64,000 nucleotides of DNA from Fragilaria crotonensis (GCA_022925895.1 JAKSYS010000190.1:27719-91718), one strand, 5' to 3'; positions 51,324 to 63,359 are shown, counted from the first letter of the stretch. Numbers and translations are program-made. Notes: generated by a model from the sequence alone, not told the origin.

Positions 51324-54090
51324 TTTTCGTTGATTCGATTTAATTCGTCAAACAAACAGAATATAGATTGATGCTGCGTCGTGTGTTTGTGCTTCACAAG
51401 GATCCACGAACTGATGAGTTGATGAGTAGTAAAAAGTCTAGTCTGTGCAAGATAGGCGATCACCGATCACGCCTTTGATTGATCAATCAAATGCAAAAAT
51501 AATACACACAAATGTCGTTGTTGTCAACATGTGCGTTCAGTATTTGCCACGATGAGTATCACCAAAAGACGGAAAAGCGGATGCGTGTGATGGTATCATA
51601 TATCATACGCAGTAGCACCCGTACTCAGATTGTGCGTGGCACCTTGCTCTGGTACTAACGGTAGTACATGGAGTTGGACAAAAAAAGGTGCAGGAAGTAC
51701 CAGGTACTCGCACGTACGTTGGAGTAGAATACGATGGTACTACCTATGGTTTTTTACAACAACTATGATACGCAATCCTGGACGTGAACCGCCACAAATA
51801 TGTATGCTACTGGTACGACGGCAAAAAACTGCCGATCGACAGGTCGGCAGGGGTTCTGTGGGCAACTTTAATTCGTAGGCAAGATTGGCAAGGAGCGCCG
51901 ACGTCGCCACATGTAGTTGGCTTGTCCTAATTCATGCAAAATCAGAAATTCTTAACGGGATACGATCTCCGAAGTGGAACAATTTTGAACCGTGAAACGA
52001 CAAAAAATGAGGTGGGAAATGCGTGTACAAAATACGGCGATCCAACTTTCTGATATGCACGAATTGGGCATACCCGCGCATATGTCATAGCTTCGCTATT
52101 GCGAAATATGAATAGAATATTATTGTTAAAGTGTCGTTACCACCGCTCTTTAGGTTTTAGGCATACTAAAAATTATTAGACAAAATACGGTAAGTAACGG
52201 TTAGTCTTACGATTTAATAGACTGTAGCAGGTATGTATGAAAGCTGATATGATAGTAGAGGTACTATGCTAGAGTGAAAAGCAGTACTACTATCGTCCTG
52301 GTAATGGAGTACCGTTACATTGTACTGTAGGTAAAGATAATGACCAAATTGCTTTGGAGGAGGTACACCCATGTAACACCCCACCCCACACCCCACCCAC
52401 TAGCAGAGATGTGCACAATGGTACTGTTATTGTGGAAAAGCAATGGCAGGATCTGAATGCTGCTACAAATGAGATGGAGGGTAAGAAAAGCGCACATTCA
52501 TTGACTGTTGGGTGTACCCGCTAGCTAGCATGTCTACTGCAGTACACTGTATGTACCCTTAGTGTAGCACCATACACTATACTACAATTACTAGTAACCA
52601 GTACTACAATACAATGGCCATGTATAGTACTTGGATATACTGGTAGGCTAATAATACAATAGTACAGTGCAATATTAGAGCACTGGTCCTGTACAACAGT
52701 AGAATGAGAACTGGTTGACAGCTCTTGGAGACTCACTGGGTCTCCTAGACAATTAAAGAGAAGAGTCCAATCCCATCAGGGATGGGACTGCTCTCTGGGT
52801 TTTAAAACTAGTCTCATAACTTTTAATAAGCTACAACTAGTATTAACCCTTAAAAACTAGCTCCATGTTAAATTACAAACTGATTACTTTGCGAGTAGTA
52901 GGGCATCTAGTAATACTGCTTTGGGCTACATTTCTGACTTTCTTCAAGAAGGCACACCCAAGTACAGACATGTTCAAGCAACACACCAATGCTATTTTGG
53001 GACTAGCTTCTGATTTTGAAGTAACAACAGCCTGCCAAGTACACAAATGCACAAATCATTTTAAGGCTGCCTTGTGCCAAACATGTTCACAAATGTTTCT
53101 AAACAAATTCCGAGATAAAAGGAAGTGAATGAGAAGATATATTGTTATGACTATTGGAAGAAGGTGTGGGAATGACCTTGCTTACCACTCCAGGATCAAT
53201 TCAATGCAATAGGGACATCTAATCATGAGTGTCTGATTAATCTTTCACCACATATTGAGCGCCAAATGGAATCGGATCTCAAGCAGATGGCAACAGATAA
53301 AGAATCTGGCATGCTTTTTTTAACCAATCATTAGCTCCTCATCACTAATTGCTGAATAACAGATCATTTTAGTAGTATCTTTCCTTTTTGTTCATTCTCC
53401 ACATCGCAGGAGACAACAGCGAATATCTTATATCTTATACGCATAATGAACGCACAAGTTGACACGACCTTGAAAAATCTACAATACTGGCGTACTCGCT
53501 CAGGTCATAGGTGGGAGCTACCGGTAGAGAGCAACTTCTTAAACAAACTCTTTACTAACATGATGTTTAATGAATAAACAGCTGTACCATCTCATTCGAT
53601 TGATTAATTTTCGATAGAACACATAGGCGATAACTTTATAGGACTCGCTTAGTATGGAACGTGCTTGAGGAGCTTTATCTGACCTCCGATTGTCGGATGT
53701 CTATCTGAATGCGCCATAACGTGCACTTTCCAGGTACTAGAAGTGCGAATTGAGTCGTCGACGTCCCAAGTCCCAAGTGCCAACACTTGTATATGCAACC
53801 TGCAATGACCTCGAAGGAATTCCGAACCTCCTGGTGTGGACAGATGTTGCGTGATGTAGTCATATGGTTCTCATTACACATAAACACACTAAATGTAAAA
53901 AGAGGCACTCCTGTAGGGTCACCGATACAGGACGTGTCCGTAGTCCACAATAATGAAGCGGCACGCCTGACAATACTGGTACTCCACTCCACAAGAGAGC
54001 TTGACTTTCTATCGACTATCAAGAGATTATCAGTATTAGTACCACACTGCTCACACACGGAAACGAGCAACGTACCACTTGCGACACGCC
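51324..54090. other. Long gene-poor spacer
   Basis: No gene I can support in 2.7 kb. GTAC-rich patches lie at 51600-51830 and 52200-52740. A hairpin-forming AGTCCAATCCCAT/ATGGGACT pair sits at ~52767-52792. An 87-codon frame at 52865-53128 (FKQHTNAILGLASDFEVTTA...) has a CxxC-like tail but no family match. TGAGTCG/CCAAGT short repeats occur near 53750. Confidence 0.5.
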
Positions 54091-55971
54091 ATGACCACTT
54101 CCTGTGATCATCTTCCTCAACCAAACCTGCTCCTTTCCTTGGAATGCTTCGCAGACCATGAAGAGTTGTGGAATCTACGTCTCCAACAGATGCTTGAGTA
54201 CAGGAAAAAACACGGTAACTTATCGTTCAAACGGAACTGCGGCGGAGATGAAGCCAAGCTCCGCACGTGGATTTTTACCCAGCGCAAACTTCTCAGGTGC
54301 GGTAAAATGTCCAGCCCTCGAATCGCATTATTGAAGGCTGCCAATTTCGATTGGAAACCGGGGATCGTTTCGGATTCTAAATGGGAGAAAATGTACAACC
54401 AGGTTGTTGCGTTCTTCGAGGCCAATGGACACCTGGCTGTCCCCGCCAGGAAACACGAGATTGGCGCATGGATGTGTAGGCAGAGGGTAACACGCAGAAG
54501 AGGCAAGTTATCTCAGAATCGGATCGACAGACTGAACAAGCTCCCGTTTTCGTGGAGCGGAACAGAGGTAGAATTTGACAATGCTCAGAAGTATGGGTGG
54601 GAAAACGCCCACCCTAACCAATTCGCTAAGGAGTGGCATGCAAAGCTCAAAGAATTGACGGAACACAAGGAGAAATTCGGTCACCTGCGTGTGAGTAGGG
54701 GCTACAACCAGCCACTCACCCAATGGATTTTTCGTCAGCGAAGGCTGTATGCGGAGGGCATGCTGTGCAATGAGAGAGTTTCAAAACTCAATAGTATTGG
54801 ATTCACATGGCGCCCTAGGAAGGGTAACGTGGTGTCTCCATCAGACGAACGATGGTATGAAATGTACGAGAGGCTGAAAGCGTTTAAACAGAAGCATGGT
54901 CATTTTGACATCGTCTCTCAAGGCTACAATGATCACAAATTGACGAAGTGGGTGAGTGTACAGATGAGTGCGCAGTGGACCTCCCATCCAGAGAGGAAGG
55001 CAATGCTAGAAGAAATCGGATTTCCCTTGGAGCAATGCGACCCTGCACCTTCGTTGCCCTCAACTCGTGCAATAGCAAGGGAGCTGAAAACTTCAGATTC
55101 AACCGAACAACATCAGGATCAGGAAGTGACGACTGAGGCTGGGAAACCTCGCTTGATCCGTCCTAGTCGCAAAGTCTCGAGTGATCGCGAATCACTTGAC
55201 GAAGCAAAGCACGATGTAGCATTGATGGGCGTCAGTTCCACTCGTGACAGGCCGACGATGAAAGCCAGTACGCGAGACGATTCTGCGACGACCAAGGCAG
55301 TGACTGAAAAACGGAAAGCGGCTCCCAAGACTGCTGTGCTGCCTCAACAGACTGACTGTGTCTTTCCCGTGGCCACACAAATTCTTAACTTCTTCCCTGG
55401 TCAAGGCTGGTTCATAGATACCGTCCAGACCGTTGAGAGGGATAAGTACACCGACCTTAACGAGCACATAGATACTGATAAAGTTCGAATTGGAGGACCA
55501 ACCATGATGGACGTAACTCTGGAATTGGCCAAATCATGCCCTGCGCAAACCACCGCGATAGGAAGTGGCGCATCTGCACCAATGTGCGACAGGGATCAAG
55601 GTTGCTCAGGTGATGGGCGAAAGCGTCCGCACGACATTTCCAAGGAAGGGGGGATGTCGAACAAAAGGCCACGCCTCAATGGGATTCAGTTGTCGGAGGA
55701 GGCATGTAATCTAAAAGAAGGCGAGGTCGCAGTCGAAGTTTTGGAACGTAATATAGCGACCCTGAAGGCCAACTGCGCGGAGCTTGAGACTTTGCTGAAG
55801 CGATCCAAGGAGGCCGTGGCAGTGGCCAAGGCAATGGCAATGGCCAAGGCAGAATCGACCAGACTGCAACGTCTTGTTGGTGAACTGAATGCGAGGATCG
55901 AGATTTTGGATGGAGTCAATTTGCGACTGACTCCGTGGCGCGAAAGGTCCTGTCCAGATTACTGGGTTTGA
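54091..55971 (+). CDS. HA-repeat / Tudor-like / coiled-coil protein, copy 2
   Basis: 626 residues from ATG 54091 (MTTSCDHLPQPNLLLS). Four helicase-associated repeats (PF03457-like) lie at about 24-88, 97-155, 180-240 and 253-311. Each has W...L..(Y/F)...GH, then L..W...QR, and ends (L)(N/E).IGF.W or a variant. A charged linker leads to a Tudor-like segment (~423-470, VATQILNFFPGQGWFIDTVQ), whose YDDGD strand is replaced here by LNEHIDTDK, so ligand binding may be lost. A coiled coil (~545-610) follows. The last 14 residues (RLTPWRERSCPDYWV) are out of frame: a +1 reading gives QFATDSVARKVLSRL, the conserved end of copies 1 and 3, so one base was lost near 55915. No helicase core is present. 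A nucleic-acid or chromatin role is inferred. Confidence 0.75.
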   Translation: MTTSCDHLPQPNLLLSLECFADHEELWNLRLQQMLEYRKKHGNLSFKRNCGGDEAKLRTWIFTQRKLLRCGKMSSPRIALLKAANFDWKPGIVSDSKWEKMYNQVVAFFEANGHLAVPARKHEIGAWMCRQRVTRRRGKLSQNRIDRLNKLPFSWSGTEVEFDNAQKYGWENAHPNQFAKEWHAKLKELTEHKEKFGHLRVSRGYNQPLTQWIFRQRRLYAEGMLCNERVSKLNSIGFTWRPRKGNVVSPSDERWYEMYERLKAFKQKHGHFDIVSQGYNDHKLTKWVSVQMSAQWTSHPERKAMLEEIGFPLEQCDPAPSLPSTRAIARELKTSDSTEQHQDQEVTTEAGKPRLIRPSRKVSSDRESLDEAKHDVALMGVSSTRDRPTMKASTRDDSATTKAVTEKRKAAPKTAVLPQQTDCVFPVATQILNFFPGQGWFIDTVQTVERDKYTDLNEHIDTDKVRIGGPTMMDVTLELAKSCPAQTTAIGSGASAPMCDRDQGCSGDGRKRPHDISKEGGMSNKRPRLNGIQLSEEACNLKEGEVAVEVLERNIATLKANCAELETLLKRSKEAVAVAKAMAMAKAESTRLQRLVGELNARIEILDGVNLRLTPWRERSCPDYWV

Positions 55972-56485
55972 TGTTACTTAGTACATGTACACATAGGTTC
56001 ATGATGTAAAAACGATCTTCGCCAGTATTAAGTTAGCTGCGGATCGAAGGTGGGGTGTAGGTTTGATATGTGCCAAGTCCGCACCAGGGCTTTCCTATGT
56101 TCTTACTATACTGCACCATGAGTCGAAAGGTGGTCTTCATCAACAACAATTTGTCGATGTTAACTCCACCCTCTTTTTGAGTACATTCAGAGCAATGAAT
56201 CAGGGCTCATCTGGTCTTCAGCAATCCTGCCAGGAACTCAGGGAGTCTACACCAGAGTACTCCGAGTGCGTTTGCGTGCCGAGGGTCTAATCTGTTCACA
56301 ACGTCGATTAAGTTTGATTGTTTAGAAATTACCGTAATCCACAAAACACAAAAGGCAGATACGCCCATTGTCCGTCCCTACCGCAAACGCTTCCCTCACG
56401 ATACAATTGTCGATCGTCCTGCTACTTCCTGGGAGTAGTAGAGAGAGTCCTCCACGTAATACTAGAGAAAGGCCCCCTCATACTT
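55972..56485. other. Spacer between copy 2 and the transporter gene
   Basis: No gene seen. The GAGTACTCCGAGT palindrome-like word at 56255-56267 is the only notable feature. Confidence 0.5.
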
Positions 56486-57457
56486 CTACTTTGGCAACAG
56501 CGGACGCGTGCCACTTCCTCCGACTTGAACTCCAGGTGCATCTTGTTCATCGTCCAACTGTTTGGCATTATCTCGCATGGGTGCTTGTTCGTATCCAAAG
56601 GCTGCCGCAAGGCAGAACAAGAGACACGCCACACCAAAGAGTGATGCGTGCTTGTCCCAAATAACTACATTGATGACAATGGTAAGAATCTTGCAGACAT
56701 TGCCCACAATTGTAAAGGATGTGGCGGCCAAGAGCGATCGCGCCATCCAAGCAAAGTAGGACATGGCCGCCCCCAAAATGACGCTCACTGAGAGGGCCAA
56801 GAATCCATCCGTGGTCATGGACTGGACGGCCTCGAGCTCCGAGGCATTGAGGAGGAAGGGAATGACGAGGGGGATGGCGGCCAGGAGATTGGAATAGTAG
56901 ACGCGGCCCCAATTTTCCATCTTGACCGTGTTTGTAATGTGTTTGAGATAAATCTGGTCGGTGCAGAAAATGACGTACCAGAGGGCACAAAAGAAGTATC
57001 CCTCGACTTGGAAGGCACTGTCGGTGAGACCGTACCCCACAGCGCCAGCGAGGAGCGCTATCAACGAAAGCCATCCGCGGAGATTGGGTAGAGTTCTCCC
57101 CAAGAATACATAGTCGGCAACGCTAATGCAGAGGGGAGTGGAGAAGCGAAAAATCATAAAGGTTTCCACATTGGCGTATTGAAGAGATTTCATGTTCATG
57201 AAAATGGTCAATAAAAAAATCAAAGCAACGGGCATGAATTTGATTGCCTTTGAGGTTTCGAGCTTGTCCACCTTGATGTACCCCAGAAGATTCGCTGCCT
57301 GGACCACAATAACTGTGCCCATGAGCTGCGCAAAGAGAATGAAGGAGGGAGCAGGTAGCAAGTGGATGGCCAACTTGTTGGAGATCAGAAGACATGCAGA
57401 ACAAAGCATGTATCCTCCCACCGCAAAGGGCGTGCTGGCTAAGAACCCCCCAGCCAT
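56486..57457 (-). CDS. Nucleotide-sugar transporter of the DMT superfamily (GDP-mannose transporter-like)
   Basis: 323 residues, single exon from ATG 57457, with about ten hydrophobic segments, the usual count for NST/TPT-family carriers. Useful motifs are LLISNKLAI in helix 1-2, FMIFRFSTPLCIS (~110), and ATSFTIVGNVCKILTIVINVVIWDKHAS (~250), close to the GDP-sugar carrier pattern (S.T..G...K...N...W..H). The acidic C-terminus (QLDDEQDAPG) would face the cytosol. It most likely imports a GDP- or UDP-sugar into the Golgi in exchange for the nucleoside monophosphate; the substrate is inferred. A triose-phosphate-type plastid carrier is less likely because no plastid presequence is seen. Confidence 0.8.
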   Translation of the reverse strand: MAGGFLASTPFAVGGYMLCSACLLISNKLAIHLLPAPSFILFAQLMGTVIVVQAANLLGYIKVDKLETSKAIKFMPVALIFLLTIFMNMKSLQYANVETFMIFRFSTPLCISVADYVFLGRTLPNLRGWLSLIALLAGAVGYGLTDSAFQVEGYFFCALWYVIFCTDQIYLKHITNTVKMENWGRVYYSNLLAAIPLVIPFLLNASELEAVQSMTTDGFLALSVSVILGAAMSYFAWMARSLLAATSFTIVGNVCKILTIVINVVIWDKHASLFGVACLLFCLAAAFGYEQAPMRDNAKQLDDEQDAPGVQVGGSGTRPLLPK

Positions 57458-58544
57458 GATAGTCGATCGGTCAAGGAACTACGGTAAGCAGTGGAACAAT
57501 TGAGAATTGAGAATTGAGAATTGAGAATTGAGCAATCCGCAATCAGCAATAACGCAATGGTCGCCGCGACTCTTTGATCTTTGATCAGACATCACCAGTA
57601 GTACAAGTAGTCTACATAGGAGTACATGTGGGAGTCTATGACCGAGGGTTTTCGGCCATCCTGCCATCCTTCACAAGAGAGAGAGAGGCCAATGATGTGA
57701 CGGACTGGCACATGGAAATGCCCCGTTACTGAATACAACAACCAGTATATTTCTGGTGTATTGTATGGTACTCGTAGTAGTTTACATAGCAGTGTGACTT
57801 TGGAGTACTGTCGTAGCAGCAACGGCGAGAAGTGACCGAACCCTGTACCCTACTGCTGTAGTCTGTAGTCTACCTCTGTACAGTATGTACATACTGTACC
57901 TGTGCTACTGTACTCCAGTACTACAGTAGACAATAAGGCGTGGAGAAGATTTAAAAGTATAGACATACAAGTATGTCATACTTGTGCGCAGGCAACGCTC
58001 GTACGGATTTCTACTACCGTTGGACCTCTAAGAGAACATGTACTTCATAGTACTCCGGTAAAGTAGAAAGTACTCCAAAGTCGAAGTGGAGAGTTTTACG
58101 AGAGCCGAGAGTTGATTTTACCGGACCGGATACCAAGTGCACCGTATATTTTGAAAGGATTTCGAATGAAAAAGAGGCGAGAACGCTGATTCGTGTGGAG
58201 CAGAATTGAGGTACCAGGTACTGGAGTACGCACTATTTGCACGTTGTACGTTTGTACCGGTACTCCCAGGTAATTGTGCAGCGATTGTTCCTTGCCTTCG
58301 CGAATCATCGTCTTCACATGTCACCGCCCATCACCGCCATCAGCCTCGTTGCATTTACATCGCAAGAATACTTGTATTTAGTCCCTTGTGTACTCCTGTC
58401 TCATACCTTAACTGGTAGTCTGCTTTACCTATTGCTTTCTGTTTATTCTCAATTCTTGACACTTGGTTCTTGATTCTTGACATTGGACACTTGACATTGC
58501 CCACTGAGTATTTCCTCATACTCAGCACGAACTGTAAAATAACA
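57458..58544. other. GTAC-rich spacer between divergent genes
   Basis: No gene. GTACTC/AGTACT words are frequent from 57595 to 58280. A 7-bp tandem repeat lies at 57500-57532, just upstream of the transporter gene. It should hold promoters for both the transporter and the FYVE-SYLF gene. Confidence 0.6.
57500..57532 (+). repeat. TTGAGAA tandem repeat, 4.7 copies
   Basis: Four perfect TTGAGAA units followed by TTGAG, 43 bp upstream of the transporter ATG. Confidence 0.9.
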
Positions 58545-60228
58545 ATGGCACAGCCACAGCAGCAAGCTACGATAGCACAGCTTCCCCCTGAAGAAGCCAA
58601 GGAACCAGAATCCATAAGAGACAAGAACGACAACGCCGTTGCAAATCTTTCGGCTCCCTGGGAGTATGATGATCTTCAGCCTTATTGTGCACAATGCTCA
58701 GAAGAATTCTCACCTCTAAATCGCCGTCACCACTGCCGTTCTTGTGGAAAGATATTCTGCGGTCGCTGTTCCGATCAGCGATGTCTCATTCCCCCGTCAT
58801 CCATTGTTCTAAGTCCCAAAGGCGGAAAGAAGGCAAAACCTCGAACCCACGACTATGACATTAGCTTCAGTCTGACCAAGATCCCGATCGCATGCTGACC
58901 TTTATTGACGGCAACAGAACTAACAACAACAACGACACAAACACCGGCGAGGTCGATCAGGTCCTACTGTACGGCAAGGGCCTTGAGGAACGCTTCGCCT
59001 TGGCCCGCGAACCCCTTCGCGTGTGTCGGCCCTGTTGGGAGCAATTGGCACCCCTTCAGGAGGATCTGCGACAATCCAATAGCAATGCCATGCGCTACAA
59101 TCACATTGATCCCACGGATCCGAAGCGACTCTTCAATTCACCACTGGCCTTTACCCTCGGACATGAAATTCGTAAGGCAGCGTACACGCTCAACAATTTG
59201 CTCCCATTGCCCAAACGAATGGGACACTTTGTTCCAGTGCACCATGGCACAACTGGCGATTCCCAATACATGTCCGTGTACCAGCAACAACAACAGCAGT
59301 GTTCGGAACAGTGTTCGGCAGTGTCTCCCAATTTGGGTGATTTGGATGGCGTTCGCATTCCGGCGAAACTTTTGGAGGAAGCCAAGGGTATTGCCACCCT
59401 CACCATTGTCAAGGGAGGATTCGGATTGTTCGGCGCTGAATTTGGAAGTGGTTTGGTCGTGGCGCGTCTCTCGAATGGTCGATGGTCCGCACCCAGTGCC
59501 ATTGGTGCTGCTGGACTGAGTTGGGGAGGTGAGTCGCAGTGGACATGTCATCACCAGCCTGTATTCTTCTTCCAGACCGTGGGGTCGATTTTATAACTAG
59601 GACTCACCTCGTGTTGCTCTTGTTCCCTATCTCGCTCGCGCTCGTGCTTTTAGCGCTGATCGGTGCCCAGGTTTCCGATCACGTTTTCTTGCTCATGACG
59701 GACTCGGCTGTGGAAATGTTGTTTAGTAACAATGGCAGCATCAACCTTGGAGCTGACGTTGGAGTTGCCGTGGGTCCTCTTGGGCGAACGTTGGAAGGTA
59801 ACGTTGGTGCCTCCACAGGAAGCGTGGCACCCATCTACACGTACTCTCAATCCAAGGGCTTGTACGCGGGAGTGTCGGTCGATGGCAAGTTGATTGTGAC
59901 ACGTCACGATGTGAATGAGAAGTTCTACGGTCGTCAAGTGAGCGGTGCGGAATTGTTGAGCGGCCTCATCCCGACTCCACCAGCCGCACAACCATTGTAC
60001 GATGCCCTGACTCGCTGTCACGTGTACGCGACAACGACTGGTACCCATGGCAGCAGCAGTGCACGACGGGCCATGCGGAATTACGACCGTGACGATAATA
60101 CCAATTTGGAGTATGGAGAGTATATGAGGTCTGCCTTGTCGCCAGAACCCCATGCCATGATGCCTCCGGCACCCAACGATCAGCACTCGTATGTGAGCGA
60201 CTTGACGGATTTGGGATCGTGGTCGTAA
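58545..60228 (+). CDS. FYVE-finger plus SYLF-domain protein
   Basis: Starts at ATG 58545 (MAQPQQQATIAQLPPEEAKE). The FYVE finger has WEYDDLQPYCAQC, then RRHHCRSCGKIFCGRC, with the last Cys pair in VCRPCWEQL (59015-59040). A frame change near 58888 lies within its loop and is either an assembly indel or an unusual intron. Exon 2 runs to 59528 and exon 3 from 59654, with a 125-nt intron (GTGAGT..TTTTAG, phase 1) inside the SYLF (Ysc84/DUF500) domain: GIATLTIVKGGFGLFGAEFG, then SDHVFLLMTDSAVEMLF and YTYSQSKGLYAGVSVDG. FYVE fingers bind phosphatidylinositol-3-phosphate on endosomes, and SYLF domains bind acidic lipids or actin, so an endosome/membrane-traffic role is likely. Divergent from the transporter and convergent with the CRAL-TRIO gene. 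Confidence 0.82.
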
Positions 60229-60494
60229 TCGAAGAGACAGCGTGTTAAATGTATTAGTTGTGAAGTATTGTTGTATGACCCGGCACTTTGCGTTGCCCTG
60301 ATCAATAATTTTCTCCCCCACATGACGGCTCATAACTTGGATTTCGCTCGCAATGCATCTATGCATAGATCACACAGACGTGACGTTTTGTACGTCAAAG
60401 GACTTACTAGTATTTCACAATAATACTGACATCATTATGCAAAAACACTCTCGTAATATCAATGTAGGTTTGTTACCGAGGACCCGCCTCTGGC

Positions 60495-61532
60495 TCACAC
60501 TTTACCTCCTTCAAAATTTTGCGGCATGTCAGGAACCGCTTGGCCCTTTCCATCAGGGTTAACACAGGGAGGAAGAACTTCGGGATCGAGGTACTTCTCC
60601 AGCACTTGCAAATAATTGTGATACCCAGCGAATTCCATCTTCTGCTGCATGAAGTCCGGGAAGAATCTCTTGACCAACGCCCAGACGGCTCTGAAAACAG
60701 CTGGAGTACGAATAATAATGATTTTCTTCGCACTGTCCGGATAATTATTCTGATCCACATGCATTGCATCGCCGTAGAGCGCAGCGACCTTTGAAGAAAT
60801 GATCTTGCGACTCAATCCATCAAGATCTTCAATCACCAAAAGTTGACGAATGGGTCTCTTGGATTCTTCTTCCCACTCCTTCAACCAAGTGCCCCGCAAG
60901 GCAGACTCTCGTTTGTAGATTTCATAACGAAGCATTTCCGCGTGTCCATATTTCTTCAGCATTCCACTAATATCAGTCACGCCCATGCGACTCATAAAAA
61001 CGGGATCGCCATCCCTATCCCGCCCCGCCAAAATGGCTCCAGGATACTTTTCCAGCAATTCCTCCGGCGGCTTGTACTCGTGCACCATCGTATCCACTCC
61101 ATGCTCCTCCCTCCACGCCAACGAGTCGCGAAACATTTTTTCGGCCTTGGCAACGTTGAATTTTTGAGTTCGGAGGTATCGAATGACGACATTGGGACGG
61201 TTGTAGTGATGATCCACGTCACGAAGCTTGTCTCGGAGCTCTGTCAGGGCGGTGCCTTGAGAAAAGTCCAAATTCCAATATCGGGCAAAGTAGCCAACAT
61301 TTTCCCAGTCATCTTGAGGAATGAAATCCTCCGGTGGGTCGGGAATAATCGTTTCCATGGAAGTCATGGTACGGAAGCGAACTTCCTTGATTACACTGCG
61401 CGATGACTCACTCATGTCAGAATCTTGCTCTTCTACTGCTTGCTCTAACGCTTTCTCAAGGATTGTAGAACTGAGGATACTCTTTGCACGAACTGTGAGG
61501 GCGGGATGATCCGTGGACGTGGTGTTGGTCAT
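60495..61532 (-). CDS. SEC14-like CRAL-TRIO lipid-transfer protein
   Basis: 345 residues, single exon from ATG 61532. An acidic N-terminus (~1-75) is followed by a CRAL-TRIO N-terminal helix bundle (PNVVIRYLRTQKFNVAKAEK and MFRDSLAWREEHGVD, ~113-147) and the CRAL-TRIO fold (~160-310): YPGAILAGRDRDGDPVFM, QLLVIEDLDGLSRK, NNYPDSAKKIIIIRTPAVFRA and VKRFFPDFMQQKM. NYP(D/E).....I.N.P.F...W....PF is the SEC14 hallmark; here N is replaced by R in IIRTPAVF. Such proteins exchange phosphatidylinositol and other lipids between membranes. The ligand cannot be named. No GOLD domain or membrane span is present. Confidence 0.85.
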   Translation of the reverse strand: MTNTTSTDHPALTVRAKSILSSTILEKALEQAVEEQDSDMSESSRSVIKEVRFRTMTSMETIIPDPPEDFIPQDDWENVGYFARYWNLDFSQGTALTELRDKLRDVDHHYNRPNVVIRYLRTQKFNVAKAEKMFRDSLAWREEHGVDTMVHEYKPPEELLEKYPGAILAGRDRDGDPVFMSRMGVTDISGMLKKYGHAEMLRYEIYKRESALRGTWLKEWEEESKRPIRQLLVIEDLDGLSRKIISSKVAALYGDAMHVDQNNYPDSAKKIIIIRTPAVFRAVWALVKRFFPDFMQQKMEFAGYHNYLQVLEKYLDPEVLPPCVNPDGKGQAVPDMPQNFEGGKV

Positions 61533-63359
61533 TAGATTGACTTGAATGCAAGATAATCCTGATCGTAGATCGTTCTAACGTCTAGGAACACAAAATCTGG
61601 CAAGTCAGTGAATTTGTGTGGGAACTTACAGCAAACGCAAACCGGCGCTCATATTGACCCCCGTAGATCGCCAGTACTCTGCGAACTTAGAATACTGGGT
61701 TTCTACTCAAGTGTACAAACGACCTGATCGATAGTACAGTATTTGAAAAAAAAAAAACTTGAACTTCGAAAATGAGGAAGGAACTCCCGGAAGACTTCTT
61801 TGTTCTTGATACGTGATCCCTACAAGATCAATTGGGAGCATTGGTATCTTGTATACGCTTGAATCGTGTTGGTCATTTTCATACGCCCAATCAGAAGCTC
61901 GCCAATTGATAGAATTCACTTTGTCAGAAAGCAGGCATTCGAAGATGTTCATCGAAGCGTATATAAATGCAAACATATATCCGATGCCAATACCGGTATG
62001 GTTAATAGTTAATAGTACTCTCAGTACGTAGAGTACTTGGTCACACACTGTAGTACTCCAGTACCACGTACTATACTACATACGACGAAGAAAGAATAGT
62101 GCCCATGCTGCATAAAAAACAGATGCCTTTACTGATATACAAATCAGTATTTTATATTCCCCGAAACTGCGGGAAACCTTTTAATCAACTGTGAGTACAC
62201 AGACATCAGATATCAGTCAGTCATCATCAGTCATCAATTGATCATAGAATGCAAAAGTACTCCGTCACGCGTCCGCCTGGTCAACGAAAACACACACGAA
62301 CGTCCAACCAACCAACAAATTTCACATATGCCATATGCTTGATTGACGAGGGTCAAACGGAGTACGACTGACTATAAGGATCTTCTGTAGAACACAAACT
62401 CCGTGTCTCGGTAACCCAGCACCCAGCGTGATAGACCAGAATAGTGACTTTGTGCAGACGAACAAGTGCCCAATTCCAGCTGTGCCGTCTAAACACGTTA
62501 CCTCGCCTTCGATCGAACATGTTGCGTGCACCAACTACGCTGCGAGTACTGTTACGACCACTGCTGACGGCACCATTCTCGCTCTACGAGGTCGTTCTGG
62601 AAGAATTCTTCGTGTGATTGAGATCTCCACCTTTCGTGTGGCGTATACCATTGAGTTGTCACATGCGACGATTATACTTGTGGATTCCGATGGGGTTGCT
62701 GCATTAAACCAGGCGATTACGCTGTAGCGATGGCGACTACCAAACGTGATCGCAAGAACGACCCGCTCGATGAGCACTGATTTGCCAAGCGACAACGGCG
62801 GCGTGGCCAGTGATACAAACAGCAAGGGTGACAAGCGCATCAGCATCACTCTTTCGGCCGCTGCCAATATGGTGGAAACGGACAGCTACTTTGTTGATCG
62901 CAACAACGGCGCGCGTACTCTAGAGCCGTGAATGATGGCAACGAACATCCAATCCCTGGTACTTTAGACTTCAATTTCATTCAGTTGTGATCAATGAAGT
63001 AATCGAAGTAGGTATCGACGACTGTGCATGACCCTAGGTGACCCATCACTACCCGAAGCCTGTAGGAAAACAAGGACGCAAATGGCTTCCGCATAGTCCA
63101 TGCATCGATTTAAGTAGTATACCAAGGAAATATCTCATGCACATCTTGTGTCTTCTTCGCTTAATCGTTTCCGTACCTTCGCATGAGCTTGTAGTGCTGC
63201 CAATGCGAATGACGTCGTTCTTGCTTGCTCTCACTTTTCAGTTCATTTGACCAAGTGTTGCCAATGCGAATGACGTCGTTCTTGCTTGCTCTCACTTTTC
63301 AGTTCATTTGACCAAAATCTCTAGTAAGACCAAGCACCACGGTGCTCGGGATCTTCCAA
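61533..63359. other. Gene-poor spacer before the right-edge gene
   Basis: No gene I can support. A run of ten A lies at ~61748. GTAC words cluster at 62015-62080. Short plus-strand frames at 62428-62727 and 62770-62931 (MSTDLPSDNGGVASDTNS...) are open but without a family signature. A 61-bp tandem duplication lies at 63194-63315. Confidence 0.5.
63194..63315 (+). repeat. 61-bp tandem duplication
   Basis: The block starting GTGCTGCCAATGCGAATGAC is repeated immediately as GTGTTGCCAATGCGAATGAC, two copies with one difference visible near the start. It lies just past the 3' end of the HA-family copy 3. Confidence 0.9.

Noticed and set aside
52865-53128. 87-codon frame with a CxxC-like tail
   Set aside because: Protein-like but isolated, no family or flanking coding sequence; kept only as a note in the spacer.
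62428-62931. Two short plus-strand frames near the right edge
   Set aside because: Open for 99 and 61 codons only, no recognised motif, no splice link visible between them.
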